Assembly (NCBI GenBank): GCA_007376725.1
Contig: VMGT01000020.1
Span: 1-48,283 of the forward strand
Reading direction: 5' to 3'
Origin: Parcubacteria group bacterium Greene1014_15
GTDB lineage: Bacteria; Patescibacteriota; Minisyncoccia; Phycocordibacterales; VMGT01
Length of the DNA: 48,283 nt
The notes below the pieces were generated by a model, which made no database searches, was not told where the DNA came from, and saw only the letters and a list, made by a program, of their open reading frames with translations. Below, one piece after another: positions 1 to 7,846 of the stretch. Every line of letters begins with the position of its first letter. Position 1 is the first letter of the stretch. The position numbers were made by a program, and so were the translations under genes.

Positions 1-16
1 TGTGTGAAAGACAGAA

Positions 17-40
17 GCTTCAATCTTGAAGCGGTTTTGT
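17..40 (+). terminator. weak terminator-like hairpin
   Basis: GCTTCAA (17-23) pairs with TTGAAGC (26-32) and is followed by GGTTTTGT. It could end a plus-strand gene lying left of the window. The loop is very short and the U-run only four bases, so this is tentative. Confidence 0.3.
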
Positions 41-51
41 GATGTATGAAA

Positions 52-95
52 AAACTCCCGCAGCAGGTGTGTGCGGGAGTTTCGTAATTCACAGT
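52..95 (-). repeat. partial copy of the ACTGTGAATTACGAAA palindrome
   Basis: AAACTCCCGC (52-61), an 11-base loop and a complementary arm running on through TTTCGTAATTCACAGT to 95. It matches, in reverse orientation and including the loop, the perfect palindrome at 42355-42413, but the outer half of the left arm is missing. A more distant relative lies at 47383-47534. The hairpin could also act as a terminator. Confidence 0.8.
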
Positions 96-140
96 ACTTT
101 AACTCCTTCTGCGCTCTTGTAGATCGTGATGAAAAACATA

Positions 141-161
141 GGGCTGCCTTTTCAGCAGCCC
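141..161 (-). terminator. terminator hairpin after the minus-strand gene
   Basis: GGGCTGC (141-147) pairs with GCAGCCC (155-161). Read on the minus strand it is followed by TATGTTTTT, and it lies 37 bases past the stop codon of the 198-908 frame, so it probably ends that transcript. Confidence 0.6.
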
Positions 162-197
162 TTAAAACATATTCGCTTATAGAGAAAAGGCAAGTGT

Positions 198-908
198 CTA
201 ACAAAACCGCCTACCGACCCCAAACGGCCGCTCTTTTTTCTTTCGCCGTTCTAATAGTTCTTCATACTGCTTACGCAGTAGTGGTTCTATTGAGGCTGGC
301 CACACCGTCCGTTGCAAGGAAGAGTCGAACATAGGAGACGCGAACCGGTTTAAAAACTCCTCTGCACTTTCTTTTGTCTCGAAATAATCGAGTGCGAGGG
401 GAATGTTATTTCGGAAATCCTCTTCCACATTTTTACCAAGGAACCATGGAAAGCCCTGATCCTCGGCCTCCTGTGACGCAATGATCTCAAACACTCCACC
501 TTCATTGATGCCCCGTTGGATAATAGTCCACGGCATCTCCTCTATCCACCAGTCGATAATGCCGCTCTCATTTAATTCTCGGGAAAGCTGCCCTGGCTTA
601 AGGTTAGAATAAAGCTCTTCGGGCGACTCAGTTGTTCTTTCTGGAGTTAACGATGGCAAGGTAATTTTGCCTTCATTGTTATTAGAGGGCATGACAATCT
701 CCCCTGCCAAACCCTCCCTCCAGGATCGGCGAGTCCCACCCAGAGCGCTAGCTCTTGAAAAAGAATGATGTGCCTCTTGGACGCGTCTTAACGCATCTGC
801 GTAGGACGAGTTACTCTCCGCTATGGAGCTCAGTTCTGCCTCCATCTTATCAAACCCAGCCTTTATGTCAAACGCGACGTTTCTCTGTCCAATCTTTTTG
901 CCGTGCAA
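198..908 (-). CDS. unrecognised protein or orphan C-terminal fragment
   Basis: An open frame of about 236 codons with a TTG start and no obvious ribosome binding site. The product is hydrophilic and acidic in its first half (Glu/Asp/Ser-rich), has a WWIEEMPW segment near residues 118-125, and ends in an Arg/Lys-rich tail (EERRKKKER-like). I recognise no family. Its beginning overlaps the last 41 bases of the primase-helicase in another frame; the frame is open only a few codons further upstream, to a stop at 930-932. Either this is a short independent gene or the tail of a larger gene fused here by deletion. I favour the latter because no natural start is evident. Confidence 0.45.
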   Translation of the reverse strand: MHGKKIGQRNVAFDIKAGFDKMEAELSSIAESNSSYADALRRVQEAHHSFSRASALGGTRRSWREGLAGEIVMPSNNNEGKITLPSLTPERTTESPEELYSNLKPGQLSRELNESGIIDWWIEEMPWTIIQRGINEGGVFEIIASQEAEDQGFPWFLGKNVEEDFRNNIPLALDYFETKESAEEFLNRFASPMFDSSLQRTVWPASIEPLLRKQYEELLERRKKKERPFGVGRRFC

Positions 909-2214
909 GACTTTGTACCATAGCGACCGTTATTGGAGATTTAACGGATTTTTTATTGGAAGCAAATTGCCCCACATCCTTTTTGGGGATATTCAAAAAG
1001 CTTTCTATTCGTTCCAACCATTGATCATATATTTGTTTTCGATGGACAAGTATCAAAGCTGGCAGCTTTTTCTTTGCGATTAAATCAAGTCCCATGATCG
1101 TTTTTCCACTTCCTGGCGGCGCAATCAGAACGCCGCAATCTGCTTTTTCAAAATAGGTACGTGCCTCTTTTTGATGATCAAAAAGTTCAAACGATAGATG
1201 CAATGATATCGCTTCCGGGTGGTTTCGTCTGTCCAAAATTTTGAGCGGTATTCCCTGCTCTTGTAAATATAATTTAAGGTGCGTCAAGAATCCTCGCGGC
1301 ACAAGCACTTCTCCTCCTTCCGAAAGAACGGTTTTGAAATACTTTTCCAACGCATAGGTTGGTATGCCCATATTTTTCTTCATTGCATACTCCGCATTGA
1401 AAAAATTCAATTCTTCGCGAAGAAAAGTCGTGAGGTGCGAATTCATGTCGCCTTTTGGAAGAGAGGCGTATTCGAAAAGCGTAATGAGTATCTCTCCATT
1501 TTTTGTATGAACAGGATTTTCTTTCGGCACAGTAAATTTCGCAAACAATGCATCAAGTTTTTCGACTGAAACCTTTTCTACAGATGAAAGCAACTTCCAT
1601 TGATCCGGAAATGGTTCGAGCGACGTTGGGTCAACAAAAATACTATTTCCATTTTTTCGCGGTTGTCCTTGAAGGGGGAGCGCAATTAAATTCCCCAATC
1701 CCTTTCCCGTTAATCGATCTTGGTTCGGGAACAAGCGATCAAAACTATCGTCTTTGTCAAAATCGCCAATATTGTTTGAGGCGCGTAGCAATGAGAAAAA
1801 AATTACTCGGCTTTTGTATGCCGAGTAGTTTTGCTCAAAGAAGCACCATACATGCCCTCCTTTGCCGGAACGAGAACGTTCTAAATATGCCGTCACGTCA
1901 TTTTTCGCGCATTCATCAATAAGACACTTCGCTTGTTCATGCCAGTTGCCATCGTCAAAATCAGCTACAATAAAATGAGAGGTATGATCTTGGGGAATCG
2001 GATATAATCCTACCGTAATGTCGCCAATAAGATGTTTTTCAACAAAAAGACCAGAAAGAGCCGTGAACTTTTTCTTTGACCAATCCGAGTACACAGGAGA
2101 ATAGCCACTGCCACCCCCGTCCCATTTTTCCCATCGTTTAGCAAATACATCCGAGCGCCCCTTGAAAAGAGACGTAAAGATTCGTATACGATCCTGCTTA
2201 GAAAATTCCGCCAT
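868..2214 (-). pseudogene. truncated archaeo-eukaryotic primase-SF2 helicase
   Basis: The first ~270 residues show an archaeo-eukaryotic primase fold: the acidic metal site in IVADFDD, the basic SRSGKGGHVW motif and the conserved RLTGKGLGNLIALPLQG stretch. A DEAD-like helicase domain begins near residue 340 with DHQKEA and Walker A (APPGSGKT), continues through LVHRKQIYDQW and AMVQSLAR, then stops at about 448 residues. Motif II and the whole second RecA domain are absent; relatives I remember (the primase-helicase of TOTE-type conflict systems) are about twice as long. ATG at 2214 is preferred over TTG at 2220. It is third in a minus-strand set after the CcbP-like and HEAT-like genes. The primase half may still be made; the helicase cannot be functional. 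Confidence 0.8.
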
Positions 2215-2264
2215 ACGCAAAACCTACCATGCGAGCCGGCGAAATAGCAATTCTGCTCTTGCAA

Positions 2265-2954
2265 TTATGCAAACTCACGAATCCACTTTTCAATTTCGCT
2301 CTCTGAAAGAATGCTGGTATTCACAACAAAATAGTGAGGATAGAGAAAGATCATTTCGCTGTTGCAGTCCGCAATAACATCTTCGATCAAATCTCTAACT
2401 GCGACATCCACATGAACGAGAACAGCGATTCTCGCATAATTTTTACCGAAGAAAATCTCCTCGGTTTTTGATGTGTGTTTTTTTGCTACAACGTGAAGCA
2501 CTGAAGAAATTGTATCTTTTTGCGTCTGTGAAAGCGCTTCTTTTGAGTTTACAGCAAAACAATAACGTAATCGTTTTCCTTCTCCGCCGAGACCCGTCAT
2601 AACAAGCGGCGGAGACTCGTCGTCAAAAAGCTGTTCGAGTCCTTTCTCAAGCACGTTACTTTGACACTCTTGCCAGGCAAGGAAGGCCCACGCTTCAAGT
2701 TCCGCGTCAGGATTTTTCAGGTACTTCTGTATCCCATACAGCGCCTTGAGATCTTTGCCATGCCCCAAAGCAAAAAGAATTTCTTTTTTCTCTTCAATCG
2801 GCGTCTTCTTTCTTAAAAGTTTGTCGCGATTTTCCTTTGCCCACTCGATGCGATCAGTATCAAATGTTTTGTGGTAGGCAATGTATTCCGAATGGATATC
2901 AGGATGGACAACGATGTCAAAAATATTCTTTGCTTTGTTTTGGGATTTTGCCAT
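2265..2954 (-). CDS. hypothetical protein with HEAT-like N-terminal half
   Basis: 229 residues with no signal peptide or membrane segment. Residues ~45-100 form paired amphipathic helices with the spacing of HEAT/armadillo repeats (KKEILFALGHGKDLKALYGI, then LEAWAFLAWQECQ). The C-terminal half alternates beta-like strands (ARIAVLVHVDVAV, MIFLYPHYFVV). No catalytic motif is visible. It starts 9 bases after the stop of the CcbP-like gene and ends 50 bases before the primase-helicase ATG, so the three are probably co-transcribed. It may be a scaffold or adaptor for the primase-helicase; that is inference from position only. Confidence 0.7.
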   Translation of the reverse strand: MAKSQNKAKNIFDIVVHPDIHSEYIAYHKTFDTDRIEWAKENRDKLLRKKTPIEEKKEILFALGHGKDLKALYGIQKYLKNPDAELEAWAFLAWQECQSNVLEKGLEQLFDDESPPLVMTGLGGEGKRLRYCFAVNSKEALSQTQKDTISSVLHVVAKKHTSKTEEIFFGKNYARIAVLVHVDVAVRDLIEDVIADCNSEMIFLYPHYFVVNTSILSESEIEKWIREFA

Positions 2955-2963
2955 GGCAGTCGT

Positions 2964-3332
2964 TTAAAATTCGTATCCTTCTCGTACCCAATAATGCCAG
3001 TCATCAATCGCTTCTTTTGTTTTTTCAGAACCATCAATAGGATGGATTTGAGCAAGCGGGACAGCAAGTTTTCGTTTATTCCATATACTATCGACAAACA
3101 TTTCATGCTCACATTCTTTTTCAATAGCCATCCCAAGTACCTGGATTATTTCATTTTGCACAAGAGGAGAGGCGGGTCTTTTTTCGATGCACCGCGCTTT
3201 GAAAGGAAAATCCAAGACATCGTCGAGATAGTAATACCACCCCATTGCACGTTCTTCGGAATCGTGCGCATCAACCACTATCTCATCCCTGATTCGCTCG
3301 TCTCGGCCATTGTCTTTTTGCGTGAAAGCCAT
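2964..3332 (-). CDS. CcbP-like calcium-binding family protein
   Basis: The segment around [34 protein letters not shown] (split here: [17 protein letters not shown], then [15 protein letters not shown]) matches the family typified by cyanobacterial CcbP: an acidic calcium site followed by the GWYYYL...FPF signature. The C-terminal part ([20 protein letters not shown]) also fits. I chose ATG 3332, giving 122 residues as usual for the family; an upstream in-frame ATG at 3428 would add a low-complexity hydrophilic stretch. First gene of the minus set, divergent from the SEC-C gene with about 135 bases between starts. Some family members accompany mobile or conflict loci. Confidence 0.75.
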   Translation of the reverse strand: MAFTQKDNGRDERIRDEIVVDAHDSEERAMGWYYYLDDVLDFPFKARCIEKRPASPLVQNEIIQVLGMAIEKECEHEMFVDSIWNKRKLAVPLAQIHPIDGSEKTKEAIDDWHYWVREGYEF

Positions 3333-3437
3333 GCAAGCACTATACACATCAATGCCTTTTTGTTCAACCCTGCCGCTCTCTCTTTCAGCCTCATTATCAT
3401 TTTGCCTCATGCGCCCGCACCCATCCAAAGTTTCCAG

Positions 3438-3480
3438 TGGGACAGATTCGTGGTAAAAATATCACCATGAATCTGTCCCA
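3438..3480. promoter_or_regulatory. long palindrome across the start codon of the SEC-C gene
   Basis: TGGGACAGATTC (3438-3449) and GAATCTGTCCCA (3469-3480) are perfect 12-base inverted repeats; inside them TGGT and ACCA also pair. The ATG at 3467 lies on the inner edge of the right arm. In RNA this would put the initiation region into a strong hairpin; in DNA it could be an operator between the two divergent gene sets. Confidence 0.6.
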
Positions 3481-3922
3481 AGAACTTGAACAAACCATAG
3501 AGAGAATGAATGAAGCGGAGCTTCACGCGCTTTTCTCCCTTGTCCGCGAGAAACTAAAATTCTTCCACCAAATGCACGACCTTCACTCACTTCAGCAGTT
3601 TCATCTCTTCGATGAGGTTCTGTTCAAGCACCACGGAGAAAGTATTGCGGGAATTGTCATTCGTATCAACACACGTAGCGTTACCATAAAAACAACCGAC
3701 AGGGGCGAGTGGAAAGTAAGCCCAGTTTTTGTGACAAAGGTTCGAGAATCTTCTGTTGCGTGGGAAAGCAAGGATATGTCCCCGTCTCATCACAACAACC
3801 ATAGCAACAAGACATCTCAGACTGCCGTACGAGAGCTCAATCCCTTTGCTGAAGTGCCCAGAAACGCACCATGTCCTTGTGGCAGTGGGAAAAAATTTAA
3901 GAAGTGTCATTTAGTGATATAG
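3467..3922 (+). CDS. SEC-C zinc-motif protein
   Basis: 151 residues from ATG 3467. It ends with the SEC-C motif [18 protein letters not shown], a small zinc-binding element also found at the SecA C-terminus and in many accessory proteins. Upstream are an N-terminal helical region (residues 1-40) and a beta-rich middle with a linker rich in His, Ser and Asn. There is no SecA ATPase domain, so this is a stand-alone SEC-C protein. It overlaps or abuts the helicase gene: GTG 3904 lies inside it and ATG 3940 is 17 bases after its stop. The pair looks translationally coupled. Its start lies in the palindrome at 3438-3480. Confidence 0.8.
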   Translation: MNLSQELEQTIERMNEAELHALFSLVREKLKFFHQMHDLHSLQQFHLFDEVLFKHHGESIAGIVIRINTRSVTIKTTDRGEWKVSPVFVTKVRESSVAWESKDMSPSHHNNHSNKTSQTAVRELNPFAEVPRNAPCPCGSGKKFKKCHLVI

Positions 3923-3939
3923 TATCCACCATTACACCT

Positions 3940-6339
3940 ATGACCACATCACGCAAAACAGCACACATTCCGAAAGTCTCGTACTACAAGAAACCGGCAC
4001 ATCTGAACACCAGTGAATGGCAGCGCGAGTTGCGACGTGTCTTCATTGCAGAAAAAAAGCAACCGTTTGTCATTGAGTATCTTGGGAGCGAGCATCCGGT
4101 ATTTGGAGACTATGTTGTGAAAAATACAGAGAGCGCGAGTGTCTATAAAGTTGCGCTGAGAAGTCAAAAAACGCCTGGACCAAATTTTTGCACCTGCCTT
4201 GATTTTAAGACCAATGCATTGGGAACATGCAAACACATTGAAGCAGTACTCTCTTGCGTTGGGCACAATAGAAGAACGGCAAAATTTCTTAAAGATACCT
4301 ATCAGCCAAGCTACACTTCGCTCTATCTCAAATACGGAGAGAGGCGCGAAGTGACATTGCGAATCGGAACCGATCACAAAGAAGAATTCGAGAAACTCGC
4401 AAAAAAGTACTTTGATAGTTCATACCATCTGCTCCCCAATATAACCGACAAGATTGACCGTTTTATTACCCTTGCCGCGCAGATAAGCCAAGACTTTCGC
4501 TGTTACGAGGACGCTATGGACTTTATTGTCGCAAAACGAGAGATGCAAACTCGAAAAATTGCGATGGAACGAATTGTCAAAGATAAAAAATATTTTGACC
4601 ACCTGCTTAAAACCGTTCTCTATCCATATCAGAAAGAAGGAATTCTGTTCGCTGTAAAAGCCGGACGCTGTCTTATTGCGGATGAAATGGGGTTGGGGAA
4701 AACACTACAAGCAATTGGCGCAGCGGAACTTTTTAAAAAAGAATTTAGCATACGCTCGGTGCTCATCGTTTGTCCAACATCGCTTAAATACCAATGGAAA
4801 AGTGAAATAGAGAAATTTACCGAACAGTCGGCGCGTGTTATTGAAGGAAACGTAGCCGAACGGCAAAAACAATACGATGCCACCGAGTTTTATAAAATTG
4901 CGAGTTACAACATTGTCGGAGCGGACCTTACCGCCATTAACAAGATGACTCCTGATCTCGTAATTCTCGACGAGGCACAACGTATCAAAAATTGGAACAC
5001 ACGGACGGCAAAGCAAGTGAAAAAGATCGAGTCTTCCTATGCGGTTGTTCTCACGGGCACACCCATTGAGAATAAATTGGAGGAACTCTACTCCATCGTC
5101 CAGTTTATTGACTCATTTAAACTGGGACCACTTCACCAATTCCTTGAAGCACATCAGATACACGATGCACAAGGCAAGGTGATTGGTTATAAGGAACTCA
5201 ATCATATCAAAACACTTCTCGCTGACATTGTTATCAGACGCACAAAAAAAGAAGTGCTGGCCGAGCTCCCGGTGCGTACCGATAAACATCTCTTTGTTCC
5301 ACTGACAAAACCGCAGGCGGACCTGCATGCAGAATTCCTCGATCGCGTGGCCCGATTGGTCAACAAATGGAAACGATTTGGATTTCTGGACGAAAAAGAT
5401 CGACTGCAGCTTTTGAAAGCTTTGAATTGCATGCGCATGGTCGCAGACAGCACATATATTCTCGACCAACAAACACGACATGACACGAAGATCAATGAAC
5501 TTATGAGCATTCTCGACAACTTCTTGTCCGTCAATGGAGATAAGGCAGTTGTGTTTAGTCAGTGGGAGCGAATGACCCGGCTTGTGAAGTCGGAACTTGA
5601 AAGCCGTCAGACGGGTTTTGCGCACCTTCACGGTGGCGTACCGAGCCGTGATCGAAAAGCGCTCCTTGACGATTTTCGCGAGAACCCCTTTTGTCGCGTG
5701 TTTCTTTCGACCGATGCCGGCGGGGTTGGCCTTAATCTTCAGTGCGCTTCGCTCATCGTCAACATGGATATTCCATGGAACCCCGCAGTCCTTGAACAAC
5801 GCATCGGCCGCATTCACCGCCACGGACAAAAGAATACTGTCACCGTGATCAACCTCGTTTCGCGCGGCAGCATCGAGGAACGCCTTCTTGACGTGCTTAA
5901 GTTCAAATCCTCACTTTTTGCTGGTGTCCTCGACGGTGGAGAAGACAAGATCTTCATGGGCGAAAGCAAATTCAAACACTTCATGGCAACTGTGGAAAAA
6001 GTCGCGGGTGCACCATCTGCCACACATACGCCTACAACCGACGTAGAAGAACAGAAAGAAAGTGAAGAAAGAAATCCGACCACCTCTGTGAATACGTCGA
6101 GAGAAGTATCATCTGATACTTCTGCGTCCGAACTTTTTTCGATGGCAGAGAATCTTCTCGGCACATTTGCAAAAACCTTTACTGACAAACAAAAAACGGA
6201 GACATTCATTTCGTCGCTTATCAAAAGAGAAGCTTCAACGGGAAAATCGTATATACAGATTCCCGTGGAGAACAGTGAGGTCGTACAAAAAGCAGTCGAA
6301 GCATTCGCGAGTCTATTGTCGATATTTAGACAACAGTAA
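3940..6339 (+). CDS. SWIM-domain SNF2-family DNA translocase/helicase
   Basis: About 799 residues (811 if GTG 3904 is used). A SWIM zinc finger lies at residues ~80-105 (CTCLDF...GTCKHIEAVL). The SNF2 core follows: motif I DEMGLGKT, LIVCPTSLKYQW, motif II DEAQRIKN, motif III LTGTPIENKLEEL, then the C-terminal lobe VVFSQWERM, HGGVPSRDRKALLDDF, STDAGGVGLNLQ and motif VI QRIGRIHRHGQ. All ATPase motifs are intact. The last ~130 residues are a Ser/Thr/Glu-rich linker and a helical tail. SWIM-SNF2 proteins remodel protein-DNA complexes and recur in defence and mobile loci; the specific role here is not known. Coupled to the SEC-C gene. Confidence 0.93.
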   Translation: MTTSRKTAHIPKVSYYKKPAHLNTSEWQRELRRVFIAEKKQPFVIEYLGSEHPVFGDYVVKNTESASVYKVALRSQKTPGPNFCTCLDFKTNALGTCKHIEAVLSCVGHNRRTAKFLKDTYQPSYTSLYLKYGERREVTLRIGTDHKEEFEKLAKKYFDSSYHLLPNITDKIDRFITLAAQISQDFRCYEDAMDFIVAKREMQTRKIAMERIVKDKKYFDHLLKTVLYPYQKEGILFAVKAGRCLIADEMGLGKTLQAIGAAELFKKEFSIRSVLIVCPTSLKYQWKSEIEKFTEQSARVIEGNVAERQKQYDATEFYKIASYNIVGADLTAINKMTPDLVILDEAQRIKNWNTRTAKQVKKIESSYAVVLTGTPIENKLEELYSIVQFIDSFKLGPLHQFLEAHQIHDAQGKVIGYKELNHIKTLLADIVIRRTKKEVLAELPVRTDKHLFVPLTKPQADLHAEFLDRVARLVNKWKRFGFLDEKDRLQLLKALNCMRMVADSTYILDQQTRHDTKINELMSILDNFLSVNGDKAVVFSQWERMTRLVKSELESRQTGFAHLHGGVPSRDRKALLDDFRENPFCRVFLSTDAGGVGLNLQCASLIVNMDIPWNPAVLEQRIGRIHRHGQKNTVTVINLVSRGSIEERLLDVLKFKSSLFAGVLDGGEDKIFMGESKFKHFMATVEKVAGAPSATHTPTTDVEEQKESEERNPTTSVNTSREVSSDTSASELFSMAENLLGTFAKTFTDKQKTETFISSLIKREASTGKSYIQIPVENSEVVQKAVEAFASLLSIFRQQ

Positions 6340-6345
6340 TAAATT

Positions 6346-6833
6346 AGACATCGGTGAGAACTACGAAGCTCGCATCATGGCTCCCGGGTATCAATCACAA
6401 CAGAAAGGTTTTGCCATAGAACCTAATAAAGAAACCTGGTTGCCAATTCTCATGGACATAGTTCGAGAAAAACCAGCCGACATGTCCGAAAGATTGTACA
6501 TGTGATGAACAAAATAATATTCTTTACTGCGGTGGTATAAGACAGGTTGCAGAGAAAGGCGTTCTCATGACGATCGGGGTAGCGTCTCAGAAAGCACTCG
6601 AAGCCGCAAAGCTGGATTCGATTCAGGAAGCAAAACAGAAGGAAGTAGACGGTAAGCCAGCATACGAAGTTACCGGCACAGCAAAGGGCAGATTTCTTTT
6701 CGTTATCCCTATGAGCTTTTCTGTAAAAACAATAATTGATGCCAAAACCGGTAGTATCGAGCAAATCGAGAGATCGTGGTGGAATTTTCTCGTTAGAGCC
6801 TATCCACGATCTAAGAACCTATCTCCTATCTAA
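6346..6833 (+). pseudogene. degenerate two-frame gene, PepSY-like C-terminus
   Basis: Between the SNF2 helicase and 6833 two overlapping frames both look coding. The first (to 6505) reads ...FAIEPNKETWLPILMDIV. The second is open from 6462 without any start codon until ATG 6567 and reads PTCPKDCTCDEQNNI, then KPAYEVTGTAKGRFLFVIP and VKTIIDAKTGSIEQIE, the last two resembling a PepSY-type repeat. A one-base change in the A-run near 6467-6472 would join them. The C-terminus runs into a repeat end at 6795. I read this as a broken secreted or membrane-associated protein; an alternative is a short intact gene from 6567. Confidence 0.5.
6795..6812 (+). repeat. solitary element end AGAGCCTATCCACGATCT
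   Basis: Identical over 18 bases to the left end of the element at 23237-23396. It forms a local hairpin with AGATCGTGG about 25 bases upstream. No full element is present, so this is a fragment or a very short derivative, and it supplies the last codons of the degenerate frame. Confidence 0.65.
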
Positions 6834-6912
6834 CCACAAAATACAAAATATGGCTTGCCTGCCGAAATGATCAAAGTTCATTTTCCTATACCCAGTCTCT
6901 ACCGCAGGGTGA

Positions 6913-6940
6913 TTGATTTTGTCAATACTTTTGCTACACT
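6913..6940 (+). promoter_or_regulatory. probable sigma70 promoter
   Basis: TTGATT (6913-6918), a 16-base spacer, TACACT (6935-6940), about 50 bases upstream of the carbonic-anhydrase-like gene. Confidence 0.5.
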
Positions 6941-6990
6941 GCCCTTTAGATACAGACCTAGAATCCCCCTAACTTCATAGGAATGAATAT

Positions 6991-7614
6991 ATGCCTTCTG
7001 AAGTGCCACCAAACTTGCCGAAGGGATTTAGCATCGATGATTTCAAACACATCAGGGAATTGCGCGCTGCGAGAGTACTTCAGGAAATTACCCCTGAAGC
7101 GCTCAATGCGGTTGCGGGAACAATTCCCGTGTTCTGCTCTGATGGCGATCGCGCTTGGGATATTTTTTCACACCATGCGGAAACATGCTCGAAAGCAAAC
7201 TATCCCGTGCGACCACACATTATTGCATTTCCCGGAGCGCCGCTGTTACTTTCCGAAGACTCGCCCAAACTTCTCGGTATGAACACCGATGAACTTTTTA
7301 TATACGGCATCGGAACAGGTCAGAAGCTCAAAAGCATCACAACCGTTGTCCTAGTTCCTCACTGGCCGTGCGGCATGGCAAGACAACTTGGAATCTCGCT
7401 CACGCGCTCCCTCGCACTTTGCTTCGGCGGCAAAAAAAGAATAAAGAAACTTGTGGGTATTGAAACCGTCGTGGTCTGCTTGCATGTTGATTACGGCAAG
7501 AATAAACACGATAACGATGTTATGAAAACATACTACGTCAATCGCGAACAGTGGGTTTTATTGGCTGCTGCAAAATACGCAGATTGGAGCGCTGCACCAG
7601 AACCAAAAATATAG
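6991..7614 (+). CDS. beta-carbonic-anhydrase-like protein, atypical
   Basis: 207 residues. It has CSDGDR at residues 49-54, close to the C-x-D-x-R zinc/catalytic motif of beta-carbonic anhydrases but with one extra residue, and HWPC at 124-127, matching the H-x-x-C zinc pair. The glycine-rich TGQKLKS and CGMARQLG segments fit the fold. The altered first motif makes carbonic anhydrase activity uncertain; it may bind another ligand. An AGGA sequence lies about 8 bases before ATG 6991. The stop codon TAG is inside the left arm of an inverted repeat (7607-7705). A second member of the fold is encoded at 9447-9908. Confidence 0.6.
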   Translation: MPSEVPPNLPKGFSIDDFKHIRELRAARVLQEITPEALNAVAGTIPVFCSDGDRAWDIFSHHAETCSKANYPVRPHIIAFPGAPLLLSEDSPKLLGMNTDELFIYGIGTGQKLKSITTVVLVPHWPCGMARQLGISLTRSLALCFGGKKRIKKLVGIETVVVCLHVDYGKNKHDNDVMKTYYVNREQWVLLAAAKYADWSAAPEPKI

Positions 7615-7705
7615 GTCACCCTGCGACAGAGACCGCAGGGTAATAACGTACTCGCTGCCGCTCGTCATAAGCGTGGCAGAGACCACGCAGTATTGACCTA
7701 TATTT
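7607..7705. repeat. 99-bp inverted-repeat element
   Basis: AAATATAGGTCA at 7607-7618 and its exact complement at 7694-7705. Inside are two further hairpins (CCCTGCG...CGCAGGG and GCTGCC...GGCAG). The left arm contains the stop codon of the preceding gene. No coding capacity. 7706-7790 holds no gene that I can see. Confidence 0.55.
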
Positions 7706-7791
7706 CGTCTTCGCTCGGACGAAATGAACGTAGTAACATTCATTTCGCATCCTCGCTAGCCGAAATAACAAAACAACAACGACTTCGCGTC

Positions 7792-7824
7792 GCCGCCGAA
7801 CACCAATGTGCCCGGCGGCTTTTT
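7792..7824 (+). terminator. rho-independent terminator
   Basis: GCCGCCG pairs with CGGCGGC, followed by TTTTTC. It ends transcription from the carbonic-anhydrase-like gene and shows that the MFS coding sequence cannot sensibly start at 7808. Confidence 0.75.
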
Positions 7825-7846
7825 CTTCGTGACACACGAGAGTACA

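Noticed and set aside
71-334. Plus-strand gene at the left edge
   Set aside because: It reads through a palindrome and a terminator and is antisense to the 198-908 frame; no start signals.
7808-7846. N-terminal extension of the MFS transporter
   Set aside because: These codons lie in the stem and U-run of a rho-independent terminator.
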